Source: Flavobacteriales bacterium (lineage in GTDB: Bacteria > Bacteroidota > Bacteroidia > JACJYZ01). Taken from it: a DNA stretch of 38,051 nucleotides. The stretch is taken from positions 1 through 38,051 of the forward strand of contig JAGQZQ010000025.1 of the NCBI GenBank assembly GCA_020435415.1, in the 5' to 3' direction. The position numbers and the translations under genes are program-made. This document shows positions 1 through 7,235 of the stretch, piece by piece. The first letter of the stretch is position 1, and each line of letters starts with the position of its first letter. Under the pieces are notes generated by a model. It had not been told where the DNA came from, searched no databases, and saw only the letters and a list, made by a program, of their open reading frames with translations.

Positions 1-22
1 CCTGCCCGTCCGGTCAGGCGGG
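1..22 (+). repeat. 22-nt GC-rich repeat, copy 1
   Basis: Identical to positions 373-394. It begins CCTGCCCG and ends CAGGCGGG, so its arms are imperfectly complementary: CCTG pairs with CAGG, or CCCG with CGGG. It sits at the T-loop position of a tRNA-like sequence in both copies. Confidence 0.8.
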
Positions 23-41
23 GAATCCCTCAGCTCCCACA
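1..41 (+). other. 3' part of a tRNA-like sequence (unit copy 1, cut by window edge)
   Basis: This is the left-edge counterpart of the tRNA-like sequence at 316-413. Positions 1-22 are the same 22-nt GC-rich insert found at 373-394. They are followed by GAAT (23-26, end of a T-loop), CCCTC (27-31, 3' strand of a T-stem), AGCTCCC (32-38, 3' strand of an acceptor stem) and ACA (39-41). The 5' half lies outside the window, so the fold cannot be tested. The T-stem strand CCCTC differs from CCTGT in the other copy, while the acceptor strand AGCTCCC is identical. The tRNA-like reading is inferred from the better-preserved copy. Confidence 0.45.
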
Positions 42-53
42 AAAACAACAGAG

Positions 54-84
54 GGCTGATTCATTATTTGGATCAGCCTTTTTT
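54..84 (+). terminator. Intrinsic terminator (unit copy 1)
   Basis: Stem GGCTGAT (54-60) pairs with ATCAGCC (72-78) across an 11-nt loop and is followed directly by six T (79-84). The T-run ends 5 nt before the GIY-YIG start codon at 90. The terminator closes whatever is transcribed from the left, probably the tRNA-like RNA, and does not belong to the nuclease gene. The same structure recurs at 427-457. Confidence 0.75.
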
Positions 85-89
85 ATTTT

Positions 90-353
90 ATGCCCTACTA
101 CTTCTATGTTCTTTACTCCCAAAAACTCGATCGTTACTACATCGGTCACACTTCTGATGTGGAAGGCCGCTTGCGTAGACATAATGGCCGGCATAAGGGT
201 TTTACAACCAAGGCCGATGATTGGAGAGAAGTTTACTGGGAATCATACCCTACCAAAGAAGAAGCTTACCGGCGCGAGCTGGAAGTCAAAAAATGGAAAA
301 GCCGAAGACGCGTTCAGGAGCTTATCTCAGCAGGTTCAGAGCATCCCGCCTAA
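90..353 (+). CDS. Small GIY-YIG nuclease superfamily protein
   Basis: An 87-aa single-domain GIY-YIG endonuclease of the UPF0213/YhbQ-like size class. The GIY-equivalent segment is FYVLYS at residues 5-10 and the YIG motif is YYIGHT at 16-21. The RLRRHN helix (27-32) supplies the usual catalytic arginine region, and a charged helix rich in E, K and R follows at 57-75. Family members cut DNA, often at repair or mobility junctions; the substrate here is unknown. The last ~12 codons and the TAA stop (351-353) lie inside a tRNA-like sequence (316-413), so the protein's C-terminus is encoded by that element. There is no clear ribosome binding site because a terminator T-run abuts the start. A decayed second copy begins at 463. 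Confidence 0.85.
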   Translation: MPYYFYVLYSQKLDRYYIGHTSDVEGRLRRHNGRHKGFTTKADDWREVYWESYPTKEEAYRRELEVKKWKSRRRVQELISAGSEHPA

Positions 354-413
354 GCGGGAGGGTCACAGGTTCCCTGCCCGTCCGGTCAGGCGGGGAATCC
401 TGTAGCTCCCACA
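316..413 (+). other. tRNA-like sequence interrupted in its T-loop
   Basis: Read as a tRNA: acceptor 5' strand 316-322 (AGGAGCT) pairs with 404-410 (AGCTCCC) at 6 of 7 positions. T323-A324 fill positions 8-9. A D-arm follows (CTC 326-328 with GAG 339-341, loop containing GGTT). The anticodon-like arm is TCCCG (344-348) with CGGGA (355-359), the variable loop is GGGTC, and the T-stem is ACAGG (365-369) with CCTGT (399-403). The T-loop would read TTCGAAT once a 22-nt insert (373-394) is removed, and ACA follows the acceptor. Faults against a working tRNA are the insert, a 6-nt instead of 7-nt anticodon loop, an A-C mismatch at the first acceptor pair and a broken first D-stem pair. The GIY-YIG stop codon lies in the anticodon-like loop. 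The fold is seen directly; that it derives from a tRNA gene is inference. Confidence 0.6.
373..394 (+). repeat. 22-nt GC-rich repeat, copy 2
   Basis: Identical to positions 1-22. It separates TTC (370-372) from GAAT (395-398), which would otherwise form a canonical seven-base T-loop between perfectly matching T-stem strands. That placement suggests an insertion into a tRNA-like sequence rather than chance. Confidence 0.8.
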
Positions 414-426
414 ATAAACAATAGAG

Positions 427-457
427 GGCTGATTCATTATTTGGATCAGCCTTTTTT
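427..457 (+). terminator. Intrinsic terminator (unit copy 2)
   Basis: GGCTGAT (427-433) pairs with ATCAGCC (445-451), then six T (452-457). It is a copy of the terminator at 54-84, 373 nt downstream, and again ends just before an ATG (463). Confidence 0.75.
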
Positions 458-462
458 ATTTT

Positions 463-528
463 ATGGCCTACTACTTTTACATCCTGTACTCCAAAAAGCT
501 GGACTGATGATATGTCGGTCACACATTT
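463..528 (+). pseudogene. Decayed, truncated GIY-YIG nuclease copy
   Basis: From ATG 463 the frame reads M A Y Y F Y I L Y S K K L D, closely matching the start of the intact gene at 90. It then has two consecutive TGA codons (505-510), where the intact gene has R and Y, and resumes in the same frame with Y V G H T, matching YIGHT. Similarity stops abruptly near 528, so only about the first 22 codons remain. The upstream repeat and terminator are conserved, so this is a dead second unit. Confidence 0.75.
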
Positions 529-584
529 TTCCTAGCTCCGGACGCTGTTCCACTCCAAATTTGAAATCCAAAAATCCCCCCAAA

Positions 585-592
585 TATATTTG
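585..592 (+). promoter_or_regulatory. Possible -7 promoter box for the 1068-aa surface protein
   Basis: TATATTTG fits the Bacteroidota -7 consensus TAnnTTTG. A TTG at 561-563 lies 21 nt upstream as a possible -33 element. It would give a leader of about 170 nt before the start at 769. No terminator or known riboswitch is recognised in that leader. Confidence 0.4.
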
Positions 593-768
593 CTTCACGG
601 AGGATCATCCAGCTACCATTTGCTTGCAGAAGGCGCATTAATTGGGCAAAAGGGATGATTTTCAAACCTCGTACGACTTGAAATAATTCCATCCGATTTT
701 AATAATTCGGCAGTAAACCATTTGCCTTTCCCACCATCAAATCTTGGTAGATTGATAAACAAGATCCC

Positions 769-3700
769 ATGAAATTGTTTTCCCGTCCTTATGTATGGGG
801 GCTTTGGGCTTTGCTTTGGTTATTGTCATGGCCCTCGTTCGCACAGACACGTTTGCCCCTTGCATCGCCCAACGATGTGTATGGCTACAATGATTGCGGA
901 GATAACCTCGGTTTCGAAGATGGCGACCTGTCTAACTGGGACGGATGCCATTATGATGGTAACAATGCCCCATGCTGTCCGGTGCAATGCGATATTGTGG
1001 GGCTGCAACCCGGCATCAATTCCGTCAACGGAGACCTGGGCGAGTGTAGCACCCGGAATCCGAATTTCAATAACATAAGACACACCCTGACAAACGGTAA
1101 CGGGATCGACCCGAACAGTGATAATATGATACCTGTTGTAGCGCCCGGGTGTGGTAATTACTCAGTACGCATTGGAAACCAGGAGGCGGGAAAGCAGGCG
1201 GAATGCATGTCACAAACGTTTACCGTGGTTCCTGAGAATGCGCTGTTTACCTACATGTATGCCGTGGTATTCCAGGATCCAACCGATCATACGGATGATG
1301 AACGCCCGCGCTTTAACATCAACATCTCGGCCAGCGGAGCACCCGTTCCCTGCGGCGGTGAGTATGTGGTGGTAAGTAAGGATGCCATCAACGAGGGATT
1401 TACCAAAGCCCTCAATCCTGCCTGCGGAGATACCAACGTGTGGTATAAACCGTGGACGCCGGTGGCTACCGATCTTACGGCATACATCGGACAACAGGTG
1501 ACCATCGAATTCTGTACGGCAGACTGTGGCCGTGGCGGTCACTGGGGGTATGCCTATGTGGATACCTATTGTTCTCCATTGGAGATCGATGGCGCCCACG
1601 TGTGCTCCTGGCAAGACAGCATTACCCTGGTGGCACCGCAGGGATTTACGAATTATGAATGGTATATGGGAACACTTCCGCTGACACCGCCCATTGTAAG
1701 TACGGATATTTCCGCGACTGTCCCGGTAGTGGACGGAGATGTATATACCGTACGGATGGAGAACGTTGCGTCCCCCGGTTGCTATACCTACATCACCGAC
1801 ACCATCGTCGTATTCGGAGGCGAGGCTTTCGGTGACACGATGGTATGCAAGGAGTTTGCAGGCCCTATCCAGCTCACCACCATATCCAACGACGGTGATG
1901 CGACCTACAACTGGACTCCCGCCACCGGCCTGAGTTGTACCACCTGCCCCAACCCGCAAGTCAATCCACCCTATAGCGACATCGTCTACACGGTCACTAT
2001 GACCAATGCGGTAGGATGTATCGCCACCGATAGTGTGGTCATCACCACCAAAGGATGTGATCCCACGGTGACTGCAACAGCGGATTCCCTTTGCAACGGT
2101 GGATGTGGTGAAGTGACAGCCGTCGGTTCGAAAGGACTTCCTCCCTACACCTATACCTGGTCACCGGATGTGGGAGGTATAGGTGAGGGACCACATACGG
2201 TGTGTCCGACCACCACGACCGTATACCATGTGACCATAACAGATGCCGATGGTTATACCGACAGCACCACGGCCACCTTTGTGGTTTACCCATTACCCAC
2301 TGTATCCATGCCGCCGGATGAAACGATCTGTGCCAATGAAATACCTACCATGGATCTGACCGCAACCGTCAACAGTGGTACCGCGCCGTTCTCCTATCTG
2401 TGGGATGATCCCAGTTCCGGCACCACGGCTACCATCACCATTAGCAATGTTCCCGATTCCTCCGTTACATATCATGTGACGGTGACGGATGTCAACGGAT
2501 GTTCTACGTCCGGTGAAGTCACCATCACTTCGATATGTTTACCTGAGATCACCATGGAACCGGATGAATATTGTGTGCCCGATTGTGCCATGCTTGACCC
2601 CAAAGCTTCAAAAGGAACGCCGCCTTACACGTACACCTGGGATGATCCCACACTGAATGGCCCCGGGCCTCATCAGGTGTGTCCTTCAGTCACGACAACC
2701 TACTGTGTGACGGTAACGGATGTGTACAACAAAAGCGCGAGTACCTGTGCCACCATTACCGTGCATGAATTACCGGTGCTTACCACTTCCACAACGGATG
2801 CTACATGTGGAGAATGCAATGGGAGTGTTGTGGTGAATGCATCCGGAAACGCGCCGTTTAACTATCTATGGAGTTCCGGATGTATTAATAGCTCATGTCA
2901 GGATTTATGCGCAGGGCCATATACTGTAACGGTTTCGGATGTCAATGACTGTGTGTCGGTCGTGTCGGATACCGTGATCGGACACACCAGACCCACGGTG
3001 GATATCATCTCCAGCACCGATCCGTTGTGCTTCGGAGATTGTACGGGTACGGCAACGGCAGTGGGTGACGAAGGCATTTCACCTTATACATTCACCTGGA
3101 ATGATCCCGGCCAGCAATCCGGAACCACCGCCACCGGTTTGTGTGCTGGTACGCATGAGGTATGTCTGCAGGATGATCAGGGCTGTCTGGTCTGTGATTC
3201 GGTGGTGATCAACCAACCACCTGCACTGGTGGTGTCCATGACAGCTAAAGATGAGATCTGCCATGACTCGACAGGAGCGGTTTATCAGACAAGCACGGGG
3301 GGCGTACCGCCTTATACCTTCGTGTGGAGTGATCAGAATTCATCCACCACTGCGACCATCACAATGTTGACAGAGGGTACGTATGAAGTTACTATCACCG
3401 ACAGCAATGGTTGTACCGCTACCGGTAGTGATCAGGTGATCAATAATCAGATTCTGCCATCGGCGGAGTTCGTTCCGGATCCGGTGGAAGTGTTGCTATT
3501 GAATCCGGTGATCAACTTCTTTGATAAATCAAGCGACGCGATCAGTTGGTATTGGGATTTCGGTGATGGCGCGGAGTCGGATCTGCAGAACCCCATCCAT
3601 CTTTTCACAGATACGGGATGTTATCAGGTACTCTTAAGGGTGGAGAACAAGTACGGTTGTACCGACAGTATTCCGCGGACGGTTTGCGTGAAGGATCTGA

Positions 3701-3975
3701 CCAGCATTTACGTCCCCAATGCTTTTACTCCTAATGGAGATGGAACGAATGAGTACTTTACCGTCGGCGAGTATAACTACTGCGAATTCGAGATGTTCAT
3801 TTATGATCGCTGGGGCAACATGATCTTCAAAACCACCAGCATGAAGGGCTGGGATGGTACGGCCAACAACGGCTCCGAGATCGCGCAACAGGATGTCTAC
3901 GTGTGGTTGATCAAGGCGGTTGATTGCTATGGTGAGGAATGGCAAAGGGTAGGGCGGGTGACGCTGGTGCGATAG
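769..3975 (+). CDS. Large T9SS type B cargo protein with Ig-like/SprB repeats and PKD domain
   Basis: A 1068-aa secreted surface protein. Residues 1-26 are a signal peptide ending FAQ. Residues ~27-275 resemble an N-terminal jelly-roll-like module (GFEDGDLSNW near the start) whose ligand is unknown. From ~277 there are Ig-like/SprB-type repeats, recognisable by PPYTYTW, APFSYLW and SPYTFTW followed by VTVTD-N-GC motifs. A PKD domain lies at ~917-978 (WYWDFGDG). Residues ~979-1068 match the gliding-motility-associated C-terminal domain (VPNAFTPNGDG, then YDRWGN, then GWDG), the type B T9SS sorting signal. Such proteins cross the outer membrane through T9SS, usually with a PorP/SprF partner, and act as adhesins or matrix proteins. 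Many cysteines occur in CxxxC-like pairs. The reading frame is intact, unlike its three minus-strand neighbours. Confidence 0.9.
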   Translation: MKLFSRPYVWGLWALLWLLSWPSFAQTRLPLASPNDVYGYNDCGDNLGFEDGDLSNWDGCHYDGNNAPCCPVQCDIVGLQPGINSVNGDLGECSTRNPNFNNIRHTLTNGNGIDPNSDNMIPVVAPGCGNYSVRIGNQEAGKQAECMSQTFTVVPENALFTYMYAVVFQDPTDHTDDERPRFNINISASGAPVPCGGEYVVVSKDAINEGFTKALNPACGDTNVWYKPWTPVATDLTAYIGQQVTIEFCTADCGRGGHWGYAYVDTYCSPLEIDGAHVCSWQDSITLVAPQGFTNYEWYMGTLPLTPPIVSTDISATVPVVDGDVYTVRMENVASPGCYTYITDTIVVFGGEAFGDTMVCKEFAGPIQLTTISNDGDATYNWTPATGLSCTTCPNPQVNPPYSDIVYTVTMTNAVGCIATDSVVITTKGCDPTVTATADSLCNGGCGEVTAVGSKGLPPYTYTWSPDVGGIGEGPHTVCPTTTTVYHVTITDADGYTDSTTATFVVYPLPTVSMPPDETICANEIPTMDLTATVNSGTAPFSYLWDDPSSGTTATITISNVPDSSVTYHVTVTDVNGCSTSGEVTITSICLPEITMEPDEYCVPDCAMLDPKASKGTPPYTYTWDDPTLNGPGPHQVCPSVTTTYCVTVTDVYNKSASTCATITVHELPVLTTSTTDATCGECNGSVVVNASGNAPFNYLWSSGCINSSCQDLCAGPYTVTVSDVNDCVSVVSDTVIGHTRPTVDIISSTDPLCFGDCTGTATAVGDEGISPYTFTWNDPGQQSGTTATGLCAGTHEVCLQDDQGCLVCDSVVINQPPALVVSMTAKDEICHDSTGAVYQTSTGGVPPYTFVWSDQNSSTTATITMLTEGTYEVTITDSNGCTATGSDQVINNQILPSAEFVPDPVEVLLLNPVINFFDKSSDAISWYWDFGDGAESDLQNPIHLFTDTGCYQVLLRVENKYGCTDSIPRTVCVKDLTSIYVPNAFTPNGDGTNEYFTVGEYNYCEFEMFIYDRWGNMIFKTTSMKGWDGTANNGSEIAQQDVYVWLIKAVDCYGEEWQRVGRVTLVR

Positions 3976-4000
3976 AAACGCCGTCCGGCTCTATCGTACC
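3966..4000. terminator. Inverted repeat between convergent genes (possible weak terminator)
   Basis: GGTGCGATAG (3966-3975) pairs with CTATCGTACC (3991-4000), with one G-T wobble across a 15-nt loop. It covers the stop codons of both convergent genes because both proteins end in VR-stop. There is no T-run on either strand, so a terminator role is uncertain. Confidence 0.3.
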
Positions 4001-5885
4001 ACAAGTCTTTCGCACGTGATTCGTATTCCGTCATACATTTTCACAAAGTACATGCCTGTTCCTATTTCAGATGAAAGGGAGAGGTTCATGAACACACTTC
4101 CCTGGCCGTTTGTGCAAAATTCCCTTTGCAGGACTTTCCTTCCCGTCAGGTCGGAGATAATGAGAAGCCCGCAGTGATCGGGTACCAATCCGGTGGCATT
4201 CAGGGCAAGGGCATGTCCGGGGTTGGGATTAGGGTACAGGTAGAGCTCCGTATCAGGATTCTTCCCACTGAAGTGTATGGCTACGGAATCGCAGACGGTG
4301 GTTGTTCCGTTAAATCCGTCTGCCACAGACGGTAGTAAACCCAGTCAACATCCTGTCCGGGGGACGGGGTCGTATCCAAAAAGGAATAGGGGATGGGCCA
4401 TGTGCTGTTACCACTTCCCGGGATGGTGCCAATGAGGTGGAATTCCGGCTTGATCGTGGTCGCACTTCCTGTTGCCGATTCGAGGGTAAAATAGTGATTG
4501 TTGATTTCTGATGCGGTGGTCCAGTTGACAAGGACATCCTTTCCTGCCTGAACAGCTTCCATGGAAAGAAGTTCTATCGGTAGTGGACCGCCGATCCCGC
4601 CACCGACCGCCACCGGTCCGAGGGCAGAGACCGCTCCGTAGCTTTGGGTGTAAGGCCCTGATCCCGATGAGGAGGACGGACTTCCCTGCTGATTCCAGCT
4701 TCCCCCATTATAGATACTTATAAAACTTTGAGAACGGTCGAAGTCTGATGACTCCTGGGCAGCATCCCACTGGGCGATGATGCTTACCGATGGTGCCGGT
4801 GAAGTGGTTGCCAGTTGCCAGGTGACGTTGGCCAGCTTGGTGACCAATTGGGTGCCACCGCATGTTCCATCGTCAAACACATTGGTGCATGCACGCACGT
4901 CGAAACGCCCGCTTGTGCCGCTGTTGTTCAGCGTTAGCGGATTATATGTGCCCGTCGAATTACTTACCGGGAATGTGAAAGCACCTGTTAAAGCAGGCTT
5001 TTGTACGTTTCCGGTGCCATTGGTTACGATATGCCTGGAAGTACCTGCTCCCGATATCGTATTCATGGTAACGTCATACGTATCGAGGATGAGATGGCCG
5101 GAAGAAAATCCGAGGTTGTCATTGATGGTCACGTCATCCAGCAGGTTCAGGTTGCCACTTGATTTATTGATGGTGAGATCTTCGTAGGCTGAGCCTGCAC
5201 TGCGGATATACCGTGTTCCGGTTCCGTTGAACGTTACGGTGTTGTTTGATGCAGAATAACTGCCGCCCGTATTATTCCAGTTCCCCCCAATGTCGATATC
5301 AAAGGAAGCTGCATTCAGCGTGCCTGAGGAGATGGTGAGGTCATTCAGAATTTCAATGCCCAGGACCAGGTTCAGGTTGCCGGATGTGGCAACTTCAAGA
5401 TCATAGAACTGAAGCATGAACAAGTTCCATGGAAGTGCAAAGGAAGTCCCGGTGAACTTGACCTTTCCTGTGCCACAGGAGAAAGAACCGAATAAACCGC
5501 CGGTCCATTTGGCACAGTTGAGGGTGCCGCCGTTGGACATATCCAGGGAGGCCCAACTGAAAAGATTCTGAAAGAAGGAAAGGGTACCGCTCATGGTTAG
5601 CTGACTGCCTGCATTGAATACCAGAGTTCCTGAGTTTCCGAAGCCTCCGGCTGAAAGTTGAAGGTTATCGCATTGTGCAGTAGTGATGTCCACAGTGACC
5701 GTGCGTCCCGACTTGATGGTAACATCGTCAGCTGCACCAGGTATGCCTCCCCCGCAGTTTTGCCAGGTGCTGGTGTTGCTCCAATTCCCGGAGGTCTTAC
5801 AATCACAGGTATAGGCCTGTGCATCCCCGGCGAATATTAGTGCTGCCACAGCGCAGATAAGAACGATATGCGTGCTTCTCCTCAT
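3991..5885 (-). pseudogene. T9SS type A cargo protein, broken by a 1-nt frameshift
   Basis: The first frame runs 5885 to 4281 (534 aa). It starts with a signal peptide (ending DAQA) and a WSNTSTW...DDVTI segment typical of Bacteroidota secreted proteins with repetitive beta structure. Near the C-terminus it reaches the common LPIELLSMEA...VNWTTASEINN fibronectin-like module and the phrase YYRLWQTD. The expected continuation, FNGTTTVCDS..., lies in another frame ending at 3991. It carries a type A Por secretion tail (YLYPNPNPG ... GMYFVKM ... LVVR). One base missing from the AAA run at 4312-4314 (TTT on the coding strand) explains the shift; repaired length would be 631 aa. As it stands, the product lacks the sorting tail and could not be anchored by PorU. 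A sequencing or assembly error cannot be excluded. The start ATG at 5885 has a shared cis-element upstream (5908-5944). Confidence 0.8.
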
Positions 5886-5907
5886 ACAACTTCAGCGCAT
5901 CGCTGTA

Positions 5908-5944
5908 GCGTATTCTTACGCAAGAACCCGGAAACCGTTACAGG
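5908..5944 (-). promoter_or_regulatory. Shared upstream cis-element, copy near 5885
   Basis: On the minus strand: CCTGTAAC (5944-5937), 15 nt, then the inverted repeat GCGTA AGAA TACGC (5921-5908), 22 nt before the ATG at 5885. The same arrangement, with 16 nt spacing, lies upstream of 8646. It is probably an operator or RNA hairpin controlling secreted-protein genes; its function is inferred only from position and recurrence. Confidence 0.5.
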
Positions 5945-6035
5945 AGTAGGGGTTTATACCTATGTTGTTCTTGATGATATATAGGAAAATCTTCGGTTTA
6001 GGGTACCAGAAAACCCTGTTTGTGTCCCGATCAGG

Positions 6036-7205
6036 TTATCGTATCTCAATCACCTGGATGGTTGGCTGGTAGCCGAGCGTGGTGTTTGTATTTTGGGAAG
6101 ACCCTTCCGTGTGCAGGACTTGAAAATCGATGTAGTCACCTGCCGTCAGGTCAATCATTAAATTGCTGTTGCTGGACAGGTACCAGTTGCTACTGCCGGA
6201 TATCTCCACCTGGCGGGTCATGGTTACACCGTTCACCTGGATATAACCTGCTACCTGCTCGTTGTCATCCATCACGCCGTTGCTGGTCCATGCGGCGGTA
6301 ATGAAGTATTTTCCGGTCCTGCGGATCTCCACCCGGTAGTCGGAGGTAACATCACCGATACCACCGATGTCAAAATCTTCAGTATTGAAATCGATATCCG
6401 TGTAAGTATTATTGGAAATGGATTGTGCGGTGGAGCATCTGAGCCGGCATGTGTGCGGGTGAATCTGGTCTTCAATGATACTTCAGTTCGATCCGTCGCA
6501 GTAAATGCGGACAGCATCATACTGCACGTACAATATCAACGTGCTTGAGCCTTCTATGTTTGCTCCATTGCCGTCAATGGTAATGTAGAAAGGGATCGCA
6601 TTTGTTTTCTTGATATAGTAAATCCTTCCGGTGCTGGTGGCTGCAGTAGGTAGGGTTACGGTGAGCGGCCCGGCTACCGGTTCACATAACACCACGTTGT
6701 GGGTTTCATCCAGTGTTGTGCTGCCGGCCAGGGTGGTTACGGCCAGGCCCAGACTGCCTTGTACGTCCAGCGTACTGACCGGCGAGCTGGTTCCGATGCC
6801 GACCAGTCCGGCATCATCGATGATCATGCGTTCGGTTCCCTTGGTATCAAACCGGATCTTGTCTTCGTCGGTGGTTTCTTCCACCTGTACTTTTGTATCT
6901 GCGTCAGCGTCCCGTAGTCCGTTGGCATTGTCAGTGAGTTCCACCCATCGGGAACCGTTGTAATAATAGAATGCGCTTTTGTCTGTATCAAAAACCAGAA
7001 GTCCGGTTGCGGGAGATCCGATGCTGGTGCGGTTGGCGGTTGTCATTCGTGGAGGTAAAAGCCCTTTGCTGGTACTTTCAAGTTCCACAAGGGATGAGGC
7101 ATCGATGGTTCCCGGGTTATCGCCCAACTTCACCTGTGCTCTTGTCTGCAGCTGTGCCAGCAGGAGCAGGAAGGTCATGGCTGTTATGCGGAGGTGTCGT
7201 TTCAT
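6036..7205 (-). pseudogene. Secreted tail-fibre/C1q-like protein with an in-frame stop
   Basis: Codons 1-240 (7205-6486) begin with a signal peptide ending TRAQ. The segment LVELESTSKGLLPPRM and a VFDTD...FYYYNGSRW motif follow, typical of Bacteroidota fibre-like surface proteins, then a GIGTSSP segment and a region ending IYCDGSN. The next codon is TGA (6483-6485), where related proteins would have W. The same frame continues open for 148 more codons to 6036 through a beta-rich domain (DFNTEDFD ... GKYFITAAW ... IQVIEIR) resembling C1q/TNF-like or phage-receptor-type heads. TGG to TGA is one substitution. No T9SS tail is seen, so the secretion route is unclear. The gene starts 30 nt after the next gene (stop at 7236), implying one operon. 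Alternatively these are two separate genes, but the second part has no good start where the domain begins. Confidence 0.7.
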
Positions 7206-7235
7206 GATGTATTTTGTCGAGGAGGTTTTATGGCC

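Noticed and set aside
1-412. CRISPR array
   Set aside because: Only two copies of the 22-nt repeat, 372 nt apart with a gene between; no regular spacers here or elsewhere in the window.
316-413. Calling a functional tRNA gene
   Set aside because: The T-loop is split by 22 nt, the anticodon loop is one base short and the first acceptor pair is mismatched; no amino-acid identity can be assigned.
1210-1959. 249-codon minus-strand open frame
   Set aside because: It lies wholly antisense to the clearly coding 1068-aa surface protein and has no recognisable motif.
3966-4000. Strong bidirectional terminator
   Set aside because: The inverted repeat arises from two convergent genes both ending in VR-stop codons and has no T-run.
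6483-6485. TGA read as tryptophan (alternative code)
   Set aside because: murF, pheT, recG and the acidic-protein gene all end in TGA at the expected family lengths.
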